A stretch of 64,000 nt of DNA from Thermomonas sp. (GCF_029945965.1 NZ_JAQSDO010000008.1:318879-382878); one strand, 5' to 3'. Shown: positions 34,109-43,603, counted from the first letter of the stretch. A program made the numbers and translations. Notes: a model not told the origin generated them from the letters alone.

Positions 34109-36613
34109 GTGCCAGCGATGACCCTGATCACCGATAAGCCCCAAGTCCGCACCTTGCTGCTGACCGACCTGGTGGATTCCACCAGTTTGGTCGAACGCAT
34201 CGGCGACACTGCCGCCGCCGAACTGTTCCGCGCGCACGACCGCATGGTGCTGGAACTGCAGCAGCGTTGGCGCGGCCGTTTGATCGACCGCAGCGATGGC
34301 TTGTTGCTGATCTTCGAACGGCCCATCGACGGCCTCGGTTTCGCGCTGGATTACGTGCGCGGCCTGCGCGACCTCGGCCGCGAACACAAGCAGCCATTGC
34401 AGGCGCGCGCCGGTCTGCATGTGGGCGAAGTGCTGGTGTGGGAAAACAGCGCCGATGCGATCCGCGTCGGCGCCAAGTCACTTGAAGTAGAAGGGTTGGC
34501 GAAACCACTCGCCGGTCGCTTGATGTCGTTGGCGCGGCCGGGCCAGATCCTGCTGTCGGCGACTGCCGAACCGCTGGCGCATCGCGCCGCGCGTGAACTC
34601 GGCGAGCGCGGCGAACTGCTGGTCTGGAAATCCTATGGACGCTGGCGCTTCAAGGGTGTGCCGGAAGGCCAGGAAGTCTACGAAGTCGGCGAACCCGGCC
34701 TGGCCCCGTTGCGCATGCCTTCGCATACGCCCAAGGCCTGGCGCGACCTGCCGTTGTGGCGGCGGCCGGCGGCGCTGGCCGCCGAAGCCATGGTGCTGGC
34801 GGCGATGGTTGTCGGCGGCTGGTTCATCACCCAGCCGAAACCGGCAATTGCCTTCGGCGAACGCGACTGGGTGGTGGTCGGCGACTTGCGCAACCTGACC
34901 GGCGATGCGCGCCTGGATGATTCGCTGGAACAGGCGTTCCGGATCAGCCTGGAACAGTCGCGCTACGTCAACCTGATCAGCGACCTGAAGATGCGCGAGA
35001 CCATGCAGCGCATGCAGCGCAAGCCGGAGACGCAGATCGACCGCGCGATTGGTTCCGAGATCGCCATGCGCGATGGTGCGCGCGCACTACTGCTGCCCAC
35101 CGTGGCCGAAGTCGGCGGGCGCCTGCGGGTCAGCGCGGAAGTGATCGATCCGCGCACCCAGACCACGGTGTACGCGATATCGGCCGATGGAAAAGGAATC
35201 GAATCCGCGCTGGCCTCGATCGATGACGTCACTGGTCAGCTGCGCGAGAAGCTTGGCGAGGCCATGCACAACGTGCAGAAGACCTCGGTGCCGCTGCCCA
35301 ATGTCAGCACGCCCAGTCTTGATGCATTGAAGGCATTTGCGGTGGCGCGCAACGTGTACTACACGACCCGCGATCGCGAGCAGGCGCTTGGCCTGTACCG
35401 GCGCGCCCTGCAGCTCGATCCGCAATTCGCCCTGGCGCACGCGGACATGGCGCGCATGTTTGCGAGTTTCGGGCAAGTCGAGGCTGCCATGACGGAATGG
35501 CGTGCAGCGCTTGCGATGCGCGGACGCCTGTCGCCGCAGGAAACCATGCGGATCGACTTGCTGCTCCAGCAGTACACGGTTCCGAACGCCTATTTCCCCA
35601 AAGTCGACGAATACCTGGCCATCTACCCGGATGATGAGCAAGTCATCGCGCGCTCTGGCAGCAACTTGTGGCACCAGCGCAATGATTTCCGCGCCGCCGA
35701 GGCGCGGTTTCGCCAGGCCCTCAATCCGGCCTTCGCGAACCAGGGCAGCGTCAACTACAGCCTGGGGATCGTGCTGCTGGGTCAGGAGCGTGTCGATGAT
35801 GCGCTGGCCGCATTCCGCAGGTCGCGCGAATTGGGTTTCAGCGGTGCCGGCGAGTACTACGCGCGCGCCTACGACGCACAGGGCAGGCATGCCGACGCCG
35901 ACAAAACCTACCTTGGAGGCACCGGTGGTCGCGACGGTTGGCAGGGTGAAAGCGCGGTGACGACCTGGATCGACCGCGGCCAACCACAGCAGGCGGCCAA
36001 GGCAGCTGATGCCTGGCTGGCCAAGGCTATCAAGGACGCGGACGTGCTCGAAACGCAGCGCGCGCGCGCTGCGATCGCCAGTCTGTCGGCGCTGGCTGGC
36101 AGCGGCAATGCCGCCGGTGTCGTGAAAAAGCTGTTGTTGGCGAGCCGTAAGCAGGCGCAGGAAACCGATGCGATCTATCCGACGATGTCGGTCGATTTGG
36201 AGTTGTATGCCGGCTTGTTGGCCGCGCATGCCGGTGATCGCGCGCTGCTTGCGGACGCGCTGCGCAGCGTGCAGGACAGCGCGGTGGTGCACGACTTCCC
36301 GACTGTTGGCCAGTTGAACGCAGTGCTGCTGGCCGAGCAGGAGCGACTGGCGGGCAATGTCGATGCGGCGCTGCAGCGCTTGCGCCCGTTGGCCAAGCAG
36401 GATGTTTCCTTGGTGGCCGTGCACTGGGCGTTGATGCGTGCGGAACGATCTGCTGGCAACGCGGCCGCGGCCACGGCGCAGTCACGTTGGCTTGCCACCC
36501 ATCGCGGGCGCGTGTTTACCGAGAACACGACCAGTGACGTGCTGCGATTCTTCAACGTCTGGGTGTCGCGGGAGGCGTTGCTGGCGACGCCTGCAACAAC
36601 GGCATCGCGCTGA
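34109..36613 (+). CDS. Membrane-spanning class III cyclase-like protein with TPR region (peptide-modification-system cyclase)
   Basis: An 834-residue protein. Residues about 12-195 form a class III nucleotide cyclase domain with the two metal Asp positions (Asp20 in LLTDLVDST, Asp63 in RSDGLLLIF) and Arg137 (LAGRLMSLA). The usual Asn four residues before that Arg is Pro133, and the usual substrate Lys is not evident, so activity is doubtful or atypical. One membrane helix lies at about 221-241. The periplasmic part has a FlgO/TolB-N-like region and then TPR-like repeats. I recall a protein family named putative peptide modification system cyclase with this layout, found beside NHLP-type precursors as here. 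The GTG start has AGGA at 9-base spacing; ATG at 34118 is possible. Confidence 0.78.
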   Translation: MPAMTLITDKPQVRTLLLTDLVDSTSLVERIGDTAAAELFRAHDRMVLELQQRWRGRLIDRSDGLLLIFERPIDGLGFALDYVRGLRDLGREHKQPLQARAGLHVGEVLVWENSADAIRVGAKSLEVEGLAKPLAGRLMSLARPGQILLSATAEPLAHRAARELGERGELLVWKSYGRWRFKGVPEGQEVYEVGEPGLAPLRMPSHTPKAWRDLPLWRRPAALAAEAMVLAAMVVGGWFITQPKPAIAFGERDWVVVGDLRNLTGDARLDDSLEQAFRISLEQSRYVNLISDLKMRETMQRMQRKPETQIDRAIGSEIAMRDGARALLLPTVAEVGGRLRVSAEVIDPRTQTTVYAISADGKGIESALASIDDVTGQLREKLGEAMHNVQKTSVPLPNVSTPSLDALKAFAVARNVYYTTRDREQALGLYRRALQLDPQFALAHADMARMFASFGQVEAAMTEWRAALAMRGRLSPQETMRIDLLLQQYTVPNAYFPKVDEYLAIYPDDEQVIARSGSNLWHQRNDFRAAEARFRQALNPAFANQGSVNYSLGIVLLGQERVDDALAAFRRSRELGFSGAGEYYARAYDAQGRHADADKTYLGGTGGRDGWQGESAVTTWIDRGQPQQAAKAADAWLAKAIKDADVLETQRARAAIASLSALAGSGNAAGVVKKLLLASRKQAQETDAIYPTMSVDLELYAGLLAAHAGDRALLADALRSVQDSAVVHDFPTVGQLNAVLLAEQERLAGNVDAALQRLRPLAKQDVSLVAVHWALMRAERSAGNAAAATAQSRWLATHRGRVFTENTTSDVLRFFNVWVSREALLATPATTASR

Positions 36614-36620
36614 GCAAGAA

Positions 36621-36645
36621 CCGCGCGGCAGGTAGTGCCGCGCGG
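36621..36645. terminator. Hairpin between the convergent cyclase and precursor genes
   Basis: CCGCGCGGCA-GGTAG-TGCCGCGCGG, a perfect 10-bp stem with a 5-base loop. It has no T-run on either side but occupies the 42-base gap between two convergent genes. Confidence 0.55.
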
Positions 36646-36655
36646 ATGTGGAGAC

Positions 36656-36958
36656 TCAGTCTGCGCTGAAGTCCTTCGCGCACATGAAGCTGACAGGCAC
36701 CTTCAATGCGCTTTCGAGCTTGATGCGATCGCGTGCGATCTTGGCTTTGGGCGCGATGCTGTCGGTGGCCTGCAGCTGCATGCACTCACCCACCGACGAC
36801 GTGCCCGCATCGGGCCTGTAGCCGACTTGGGCCAGCGCCGCGTGTGCATCCTTCTTGAACAGCCGCCGGAAATCGTTGTCGGTGGACAGCTTGTCGAGCA
36901 ACTTCTTGGTGACTTTCGGATCCAGCGGCGCCGGCTTGGCACCCTTCTTCGTGGCCAT
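36656..36958 (-). CDS. NHLP-related RiPP precursor peptide (putative modified peptide)
   Basis: A 100-residue peptide. The Lys/Pro-rich start is followed by an NHLP-like leader (LLDKLSTDNDFRRLFKKDAH then AALAQVGY), the pattern seen in nitrile-hydratase-like leader peptides. The C-terminal half has only two cysteines, Cys59 (GECMQLQ) and Cys93 (SFMCAKDF), and several Ser/Thr. I recall a Xanthomonadaceae family of putative modified peptides of this type next to a SagB-like dehydrogenase and a cyclase, both of which flank this gene. It is divergent from the dehydrogenase. GGGGGA at 7 bases before the ATG is a strong ribosome site, in keeping with a highly made precursor. The core peptide and modification are unknown. 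Confidence 0.75.
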   Translation of the reverse strand: MATKKGAKPAPLDPKVTKKLLDKLSTDNDFRRLFKKDAHAALAQVGYRPDAGTSSVGECMQLQATDSIAPKAKIARDRIKLESALKVPVSFMCAKDFSAD

Positions 36959-37062
36959 AGAGCATTCCCCCTTTAGCGATTGATGGGCACAACAGCTGCG
37001 ACGCTACCCTTGTCTATGATTGGCGGCAAGCGCCAAGATCACGTTTTGGCCGGGATTGATGC
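36959..37062. promoter_or_regulatory. Divergent control region of the precursor / SagB-like pair
   Basis: A 104-base region that must hold promoters for both genes. TATGAT (37015-37020) is a -10 candidate for the dehydrogenase, but no matching -35 was found. Confidence 0.35.
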
Positions 37063-38298
37063 ATGCGGATTAGGCGATGTGCGGCGCTTTGGTTGGAGCC
37101 CCGCGAGGAAACCCGTTTCGAACTCGATGTACTGCTTGCGGGCGGCACCGGTGTGGTCAGCAGCATGCAGTGGTTCGCGCATGTGCCGCAATTGGATACT
37201 CCGGTGGAAGTGGATGTTGACGACGTCACTCTGCTGGGCGAGCTGAGCCCGCTCGATTGGGTCGCGGCCACGCCATTGCGTGCGCGCCATGGCGTGGCGC
37301 GCGTGCGGCGCCTGCTGCAGGCCGGCGTGCTGGTGGGCAGCACAAAGGCGTGGACAGCAGGTCGCGAGCTCGACACTCGTCTTCGCGACATGCATTGGCA
37401 TGGCCTTTCCGCGGTGTGTCATGCGCGTTCGCGCTGGGAAAGTGTTGATGCCGCCGGCGAAGTGGAGGAGGCAGGCCTGCATAATGCCGAAGGCCTGCGC
37501 CAGGCTTATGGCGTGCCACCGCCGATGCTGCACACACGTCCCGATGGTGGCGCATGCACCGCGTTGCCGAAGATGCCGCGCAATGCGTTTGATCAGTTGC
37601 TCGATGCGCGCGCGAGCTGTCGCAATTTCGATGCGGGCAAGATGCTGCCGCTTGGGCAGTTGGCCCAGGTGCTGGAGCGCGCATTCGCAGAACGTGGCCG
37701 GGTCCGCGGTGCGGACGATTTCGATGTGCTCAAGCGGACCAGTCCTTCCGGCGGCGCATTGCATCCCACCGAGTGCTATCTGATCGCACGCAAGGTCGAG
37801 GGCTTGGCATCCGGCATCTACCACTACCGCCCCGGTGAACATGCGCTGCAGGCCTTGCCGCTGGATGAGGAACAGGTGCTCGCAGGCGCGGGAAAGCATG
37901 CGGCCGCCGAAGGCATGAGTGCCTTAGACTACCTGGCCTGGATTGCGGTGGGCGGGCAGCCATACTTCGCCGACGCACATGCGCTCTGCGTACTGGCGCC
38001 GCGGTTCGAGCGTAATTTCTGGAAGTACCGCAATCACTCCAAGGCTTATCGGGTGTGCATCCTGGACGTCGGCCACCTCTCGCAAACGCTGTTGCTCAGC
38101 GCGACCGAACAGGGGCTAGGCAGCTATGTCACAGCCGCGATCAACGAAGCCGACATCGAGCGCGCATTTGGATTGACTGCCTGGCTCGATGGAGCGCTGG
38201 CGGTTTGCGGCATCGGCCCGCGCGCGGGACAAATGGAAACATACGAACTGGATCCGAACCAGACGGTGTGGTCGCGCTCCGGAAAGACTGTGGCCTGA
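37063..38298 (+). CDS. SagB-type peptide maturation dehydrogenase
   Basis: A 411-residue protein. The N-terminal ~150 residues (MRIRRCAALWLEPREE onward) form a family-specific domain of unknown role. The rest is an FMN-binding nitroreductase fold of the SagB/ThcOx type: ARASCRNFDAG, PSGGALHPTECYLIARKVEGL, GIYHYRPGEHAL and ATEQGLGSYVTAAIN. SagB enzymes oxidise azolines to azoles in thiazole/oxazole-modified peptides. No YcaO cyclodehydratase is encoded nearby, so the substrate must come from elsewhere or the chemistry differs. It is divergent from the precursor gene and converges with comM, whose stop is 3 bases away. Confidence 0.83.
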   Translation: MRIRRCAALWLEPREETRFELDVLLAGGTGVVSSMQWFAHVPQLDTPVEVDVDDVTLLGELSPLDWVAATPLRARHGVARVRRLLQAGVLVGSTKAWTAGRELDTRLRDMHWHGLSAVCHARSRWESVDAAGEVEEAGLHNAEGLRQAYGVPPPMLHTRPDGGACTALPKMPRNAFDQLLDARASCRNFDAGKMLPLGQLAQVLERAFAERGRVRGADDFDVLKRTSPSGGALHPTECYLIARKVEGLASGIYHYRPGEHALQALPLDEEQVLAGAGKHAAAEGMSALDYLAWIAVGGQPYFADAHALCVLAPRFERNFWKYRNHSKAYRVCILDVGHLSQTLLLSATEQGLGSYVTAAINEADIERAFGLTAWLDGALAVCGIGPRAGQMETYELDPNQTVWSRSGKTVA

Positions 38299-38300
38299 AC

Positions 38301-39812
38301 TCAGGCCGCCGCGCGCGGCAGGCTGCGCTCCAGTCGCCGATAGCCAATCGCTTCGGTCAGGTGCTGTGTACGAATGGTCTCGCTGCCGGCAAGATCGGCA
38401 ATCGTGCGCGCTACCCGCAAAATCCGGTGCAGTGAACGGGCCGACAGCTGCAGGCTTTCAACCGCGCGTTCCAGCAGGGCGCAATCGCCCGAGGTCAACA
38501 CGCACCATGCGTTGGTCTGTGCCTGGTCCATGCGTGCATTGGTCGCGCCGCGCACCTCTTGCAGCCCGCGCGCGCGGATCACGCGTTCGCGCACCACCGC
38601 ACTACTCTCGCTGGGAATCGCATCGCTGCGCAGCAGGCTTGGCGCCAGTCGCGGCACTTCCACATGCAGGTCGATGCGCTCCAGCAACGGGCCGGAAATG
38701 CGCGCGCGATAGCGGCGAATCATTTCGTCATTGCACAGGCAGCGACCGGAGGGATCACCGGCCCATCCACAGGGGCAGGGATTCATCGCCGCAACTAACT
38801 GGAAGCGCGCCGGGAATTCGCATTGGCGGGCCGCGCGCGAGATCGTGACGCTGCCCGATTCCAGCGGCTCGCGCAGCACTTCCAGCGCATGCCGGCTCCA
38901 TTCGGGCAATTCATCAAGGAACAGCACGCCGTGGTGTGCCAGCGAGATCTCGCCGGGGCGTGGATCGGCGCCACCACCAACCAGCGCCACTGCGCTTGCG
39001 GTGTGATGCGGATTGCGGAACGGGCGCTGGCGCCAGCGCGCCGGGTCCAGGCCATGACCGCTGACCGAACGAATGATCGCCGACTCCAAGGCTTCAGTAT
39101 CGCCGGCTTCCGGCAGGATCCCGCACAGGCGCGAGGCCAGTAACGTCTTGCCACTACCGGGCGGCCCGATAAAAAGTAGATGGTGCGCACCTGCAGCAGC
39201 GATCTCCAGCGCACGCCGCGCCTGCGTTTGCCCGCGCACATCAACCAGGTCCGGCTGCCGCGCGGGCACGTACTGCCTCGGCTGCGCGCGTGGCAATTCC
39301 TTGCGGCCGTCGAGCGCGGCGCAGACTTCCAGCAGGGTCCGCGCGGTGCGCACCTCGACATCGGTGGCAAGTGCGGCTTCAAACCCGTTGGCCGGCGCTA
39401 CCAGCACTTTCCGCTGCGCTTGACCCGCGGCGACGGCAGCCGCCAGCACGCCATCGACTGCGCGGATCTCGCCGGTCAGCGCGAGTTCGCCGAGGAATTC
39501 CCAGCCATCCAGCGCCTCGTTCGACAGTTGCCCGCTGGCGGCCAGGATACCGAGCGCGATTGCCAGGTCGAAACGCCCGCCGTTCTTCGGCAGGTCGGCG
39601 GGCGCAAGATTAATCGTGATGCGTCGCGCGGGAAATTCGAACTGCGCACACAGGATGGCCGCGCGCACACGATCCTTGGCTTCGCGCACCGCCGCTTCCG
39701 GCAACCCGACAATCGACATCGCCGGCAGCCCGCCAGCCATGTGCACCTCGACCCGGACTTCAGGCGCATGCACGCCCACCCGCGCACGTGAGTGCACGAT
39801 CGCAAGACCCAT
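38301..39812 (-). CDS. comM: YifB/ComM family Mg-chelatase-like AAA+ ATPase
   Basis: A 503-residue protein with an N-terminal Lon-protease-like ChlI domain, a Walker A GPPGSGKTLLASRL, a Walker B HGVLFLDELPEW and the NPCPCGWAGDP zinc-like segment typical of ComM. ComM is a hexameric helicase that speeds branch migration in natural transformation. Its presence suggests competence in the host lineage. It follows ubiK by 10 bases on the same strand. Confidence 0.93.
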   Translation of the reverse strand: MGLAIVHSRARVGVHAPEVRVEVHMAGGLPAMSIVGLPEAAVREAKDRVRAAILCAQFEFPARRITINLAPADLPKNGGRFDLAIALGILAASGQLSNEALDGWEFLGELALTGEIRAVDGVLAAAVAAGQAQRKVLVAPANGFEAALATDVEVRTARTLLEVCAALDGRKELPRAQPRQYVPARQPDLVDVRGQTQARRALEIAAAGAHHLLFIGPPGSGKTLLASRLCGILPEAGDTEALESAIIRSVSGHGLDPARWRQRPFRNPHHTASAVALVGGGADPRPGEISLAHHGVLFLDELPEWSRHALEVLREPLESGSVTISRAARQCEFPARFQLVAAMNPCPCGWAGDPSGRCLCNDEMIRRYRARISGPLLERIDLHVEVPRLAPSLLRSDAIPSESSAVVRERVIRARGLQEVRGATNARMDQAQTNAWCVLTSGDCALLERAVESLQLSARSLHRILRVARTIADLAGSETIRTQHLTEAIGYRRLERSLPRAAA

Positions 39813-39822
39813 GGCGGCGGCC

Positions 39823-40122
39823 TCAGTGCGAGGAGGGTGGCGTGGTGTTGCCTGCCGTGCCGGTCAGCTCGACCAGGCTGCGTTCAAGCGCTTCGAGCTT
39901 CTCGCGGGTCCGCGCCAGTACTGCGCGCTGGACCTCGAATTCCTCGCGAGTGACCAGGTCGAGCTTGCCCAGTCCGGTCTGCAGCACCGACTTGAAGTTC
40001 TGCTGCAATTCTTCGCGCAGCTCCAAAGAAGCATCACCGCGCAAGCCAGGTGGCACCAGGCTGCTGAGGCGGCGGGCGAGTTCGTCGAGTTGGGCGAGGT
40101 CAATCATGCGGTTGGGATTCAT
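39823..40122 (-). CDS. ubiK: Ubiquinone accessory factor UbiK (BMFP domain)
   Basis: A 99-residue, largely helical protein of the YqiC/BMFP family. The C-terminal coiled coil LDLVTREEFEVQRAVLARTR followed by EKLEALE is the family signature. UbiK works with UbiJ to support aerobic ubiquinone synthesis; ubiJ is also in this window. ATG at 40122 follows GGAG at 8-base spacing. It lies upstream of comM and divergent from glnK, an arrangement common in gammaproteobacteria. Confidence 0.88.
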   Translation of the reverse strand: MNPNRMIDLAQLDELARRLSSLVPPGLRGDASLELREELQQNFKSVLQTGLGKLDLVTREEFEVQRAVLARTREKLEALERSLVELTGTAGNTTPPSSH

Positions 40123-40705
<583 letters not shown>

Positions 40706-40712
40706 AGGCGAA

Positions 40713-42623
40713 TCAGGTCTCGGTACGATCCCGGCCGCGCTGCTTGGCGCGATACAAGGCGGCATCAGCGTTGGCGAACAGATCCTCGCGGGTCTCGCCC
40801 TGCTTGTGGCTGGCCGCACCGATGCTGACGCTGACCTGCAAGGCCGGGTCGATGTTGTCGAAGCGCAGCGCATGGGTTGCTTCGCGCAGGCGTGAAGCAA
40901 CCAGCAATGCCTGTTCCAGCGCCGTGTCCGGGCAGACCACCACGAACTCCTCGCCACCGATCCGGCCCAGTGGGTCGCGGCCGCGCAACTGCGCGTGCCA
41001 GGTGGCGGCGGTTTCGCGCAGGACCCGGTCGCCGGCGGCATGCCCATAGCGGTCGTTGATCGCCTTGAAATGGTCCAGGTCGAGCATCAGCAGGGACAGT
41101 GGGGTATCCGTGCGGGTGGACATGGCAATCGCTTGCTCGGCTTCGTGTTCGATGCCGATGCGGCTGCCCACGTTGGTCAGTGGGTCGGTCATCGTCAAAC
41201 TGCGTAGCCGGCGCGATTTCTTCCATTGGCGCAACGCCAATGAAGAGAGCAGGGCAACGAACAATGCCGCCAGCACCAGGCTCAAGGCCTGCCAATGGCG
41301 GGCCTGTTCCAGCGCGACCACCTGCAGCTCCTTGGCCTGCGCATCCGCGCGCAGTTGCCGGTTTTCGAAGTCTCGCCTGCGGATTTCATATTCGTATTCC
41401 AGCATGCGGCTCTGTTCCAGCCGCATCTTGCCCTGCAGCTTCATCTGCAGGTCGGTGTAGCGCTTGTAGTCCTCCAGCGCGGTGTCGGCATGCCCCAGCG
41501 CCTCCTGGCTGGCGGCCCGCAGCTTGTAGATCTCAGCCAGGTAGCGGTCGTTGCCATTGCGCTTGACCAGCGGCAAAGCCATTTCGTAGTGCGCGAGCGC
41601 GGCAGCGTGCTCGCCCTGCCTGGCCAGGGCCTGGCCGGTCAGGATCAGCAACATGTCATTGCTGGAGGTGTTCTTCTCCTTGATGAATCCCGCCCTGGCC
41701 TGGGCAAGGGTGTCCAGGGCCGTATCGGGTTCGCCAAGAGTGATCTGGGTGCTGGCCAGGCCCAGGCGTGCGCTGTTCACGCTATTGGGGTCGACGTGCT
41801 TGCTTGCGATATGAATCGCTTGCAGGAATGCGGCCTGCGCCTTGTCCGGCGCGCCGGATTCGGCATGCAGGAAGCCCAGCTGGATGTAATTTGTGGCCAG
41901 GGTTTCCCAATTCTGCTGGTCCTGCAGCCGTGAGATGGCGCTGGTGAAATAGCGCTCTGCCTGCACGAAATCCCCCACCCGCCGGTAGCCAACGGCGATG
42001 CTGAACATCAGTGGTTCGATTTCATGGTCGATGCCGGCAGCGCGGTAGGCGGCGCGCGAGCGCTGGAAATCGATCATGGCGCGGGCCTGCTCGCCGAGCA
42101 GGGACAGGGTGTCGCCGCGCATCTCCAGCGTTTCGGCCAGCAGTTGCTGCTCGGGGCTGTCCGCGAGCAGGGTCACCACCTTGTCGTATTCCGGCAGGCC
42201 GCGCTGGTTACCGCTGATCAGCATGATGTAGTCGGCGCGGCACAGCATCGCGCGCGCCTCGGAGGCGACATCGTGCAGGTCACGGGCCCGCTTCAACGCA
42301 TCATCGGAATAGGCCAGCCCGCGCTTCGGTTCCCTCCAGATGCGGGATCCGCAATACACGGAACGTAAACGTACCTCGCGCGCCTGGTCGCCAGCTGGCA
42401 GCAGCGCTTGCAGGCGCTCCAGGTAGCCTTCATACGCGACGCTGCTGGCCTCCATCGAGGTCGGCCCAACCACTTTCTGGAAGGTTTCGTCGAAGGCGGC
42501 TTCGCGGGTGGCGGCAGGTTCGACTGCCCCGCCGCGCAGCGGAACGCTGGCAGGCGTTGCAAATGGCCACGCGCATAACGCGGCCAGTAGCACAGCCTTC
42601 CACGGGTTTTGATGCCGCCTCAC
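40713..42623 (-). CDS. Periplasmic TPR / transmembrane GGDEF diguanylate cyclase
   Basis: A 636-residue protein. An N-terminal signal or anchor (AVLLAALCAWPFATPA) is followed by about 370 residues of TPR-like helical repeats. A coiled stretch (KMRLEQSRMLEYEYEIRRRD), one membrane helix (ALSLVLAALFVALLSSLAL) and a GGDEF domain with RIGGEEF come next. An RGRD tetrapeptide at the RxxD inhibitory-site position is present. So it should sense a periplasmic signal, make c-di-GMP inside and be product-inhibited, in contrast to the cNMP-GGDEF protein at 33 kb. Confidence 0.88.
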   Translation of the reverse strand: MRRHQNPWKAVLLAALCAWPFATPASVPLRGGAVEPAATREAAFDETFQKVVGPTSMEASSVAYEGYLERLQALLPAGDQAREVRLRSVYCGSRIWREPKRGLAYSDDALKRARDLHDVASEARAMLCRADYIMLISGNQRGLPEYDKVVTLLADSPEQQLLAETLEMRGDTLSLLGEQARAMIDFQRSRAAYRAAGIDHEIEPLMFSIAVGYRRVGDFVQAERYFTSAISRLQDQQNWETLATNYIQLGFLHAESGAPDKAQAAFLQAIHIASKHVDPNSVNSARLGLASTQITLGEPDTALDTLAQARAGFIKEKNTSSNDMLLILTGQALARQGEHAAALAHYEMALPLVKRNGNDRYLAEIYKLRAASQEALGHADTALEDYKRYTDLQMKLQGKMRLEQSRMLEYEYEIRRRDFENRQLRADAQAKELQVVALEQARHWQALSLVLAALFVALLSSLALRQWKKSRRLRSLTMTDPLTNVGSRIGIEHEAEQAIAMSTRTDTPLSLLMLDLDHFKAINDRYGHAAGDRVLRETAATWHAQLRGRDPLGRIGGEEFVVVCPDTALEQALLVASRLREATHALRFDNIDPALQVSVSIGAASHKQGETREDLFANADAALYRAKQRGRDRTET

Positions 42624-42728
42624 GGGGCTCCAGTCGTCACATTCAACCCGACACCTTAGCGGGCTGGTAGGTGGGCTTCCGTGAGCGTGGTCGCAGTTCC
42701 GGGTCCGTGGGAGCCTGAATGGGCCTAC

Positions 42729-43577
42729 TCAGCCCGCCAACGCCGCGGCCACGAACGGTGGCAGCACTTGCGCACCCTTGTGCATGTCAGCGCTGTAGTA
42801 CAGCGTCGCGAACGATTTGGCGCGCGCGTCAGCTTCGCGGAAATCGAAATTACCGGACTTTTTCGCCATCGTGCAGCTCCACCAGCCGGTCGGATAGCAA
42901 GGCTGAGGGAACGGCAGGGTCTGGAAGCTGGCGAAACCGGCCTTGCCCATTTCGACACGCATCGCCTTGATCAAATCCAGCAATACCAGCGGCGATTCCG
43001 ACTGCTGTACCAGGATGCCGTCGTCTTTCAGCGCGCTATGGCAGCTGGCGAAGAACGACGCATTGAACAGGCCTTCGGCCGGACCGACCGGGTCGGTGGA
43101 ATCCACGATCACGAGGTCCACGCTGTCGGGCTCGCAATTGGCCATGTACGCGATGCCATCGTCGAACAGCAGTTCGGCGCGCGGGTCGTGGTTGGATTCG
43201 CACAGCTCCGGGAAATATTTCTCGGCCATGCGTGTGACCTGTTCATCGATGTCGCATTGGGTGGCAGACAGGACGCCCGGATGCCGTAGCACTTCACGCA
43301 ACGTGCCGCAGTCGCCACCGCCAATGATCACCACGCGCTTCGGATCTGCGTGGGTGAACAGGGCGGGGTGCGCCATCATCTCGTGATAGAAAAAATTGTC
43401 GCGCGTGGTCAGCATCATCGCGCCATCGATCAACATCAGGTTGCCCCAATCAGTCGACTCGTAGATCTCGATGAACTGGAACGGCGACTGCACTTCATCT
43501 AGCTTGCGCGTGATGCGGTAACCGATCGACGAGCCGGCCTTGTCGAAGTTTTCATGCAGCCAAGTCGGTTCGGTCAT
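42729..43577 (-). CDS. speE: Polyamine aminopropyltransferase (spermidine synthase)
   Basis: A 282-residue spermidine synthase that moves the aminopropyl group of decarboxylated SAM to putrescine. Motifs are present: the IIGGGDCGTLREVLRH nucleotide loop, the QCDIDEQV acid, and DSTDPVGPAEGLF. The conserved C-terminal TGWWSCTMAKK also fits. ATG at 43577 follows GGAG at 7 bases. It is divergent from the arginine decarboxylase gene, which starts the same pathway through agmatine. Confidence 0.94.
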   Translation of the reverse strand: MTEPTWLHENFDKAGSSIGYRITRKLDEVQSPFQFIEIYESTDWGNLMLIDGAMMLTTRDNFFYHEMMAHPALFTHADPKRVVIIGGGDCGTLREVLRHPGVLSATQCDIDEQVTRMAEKYFPELCESNHDPRAELLFDDGIAYMANCEPDSVDLVIVDSTDPVGPAEGLFNASFFASCHSALKDDGILVQQSESPLVLLDLIKAMRVEMGKAGFASFQTLPFPQPCYPTGWWSCTMAKKSGNFDFREADARAKSFATLYYSADMHKGAQVLPPFVAAALAG

Positions 43578-43603
43578 GTGCAGCTCCGGGCAATTCGTGG
43601 GGG

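Noticed and set aside
36656..36958. The small protein as a conventional cytosolic helical protein instead of a RiPP precursor
   Set aside because: Its NHLP-like leader pattern and its place between a SagB-type dehydrogenase and the associated cyclase fit a precursor better, though the alternative is not excluded.
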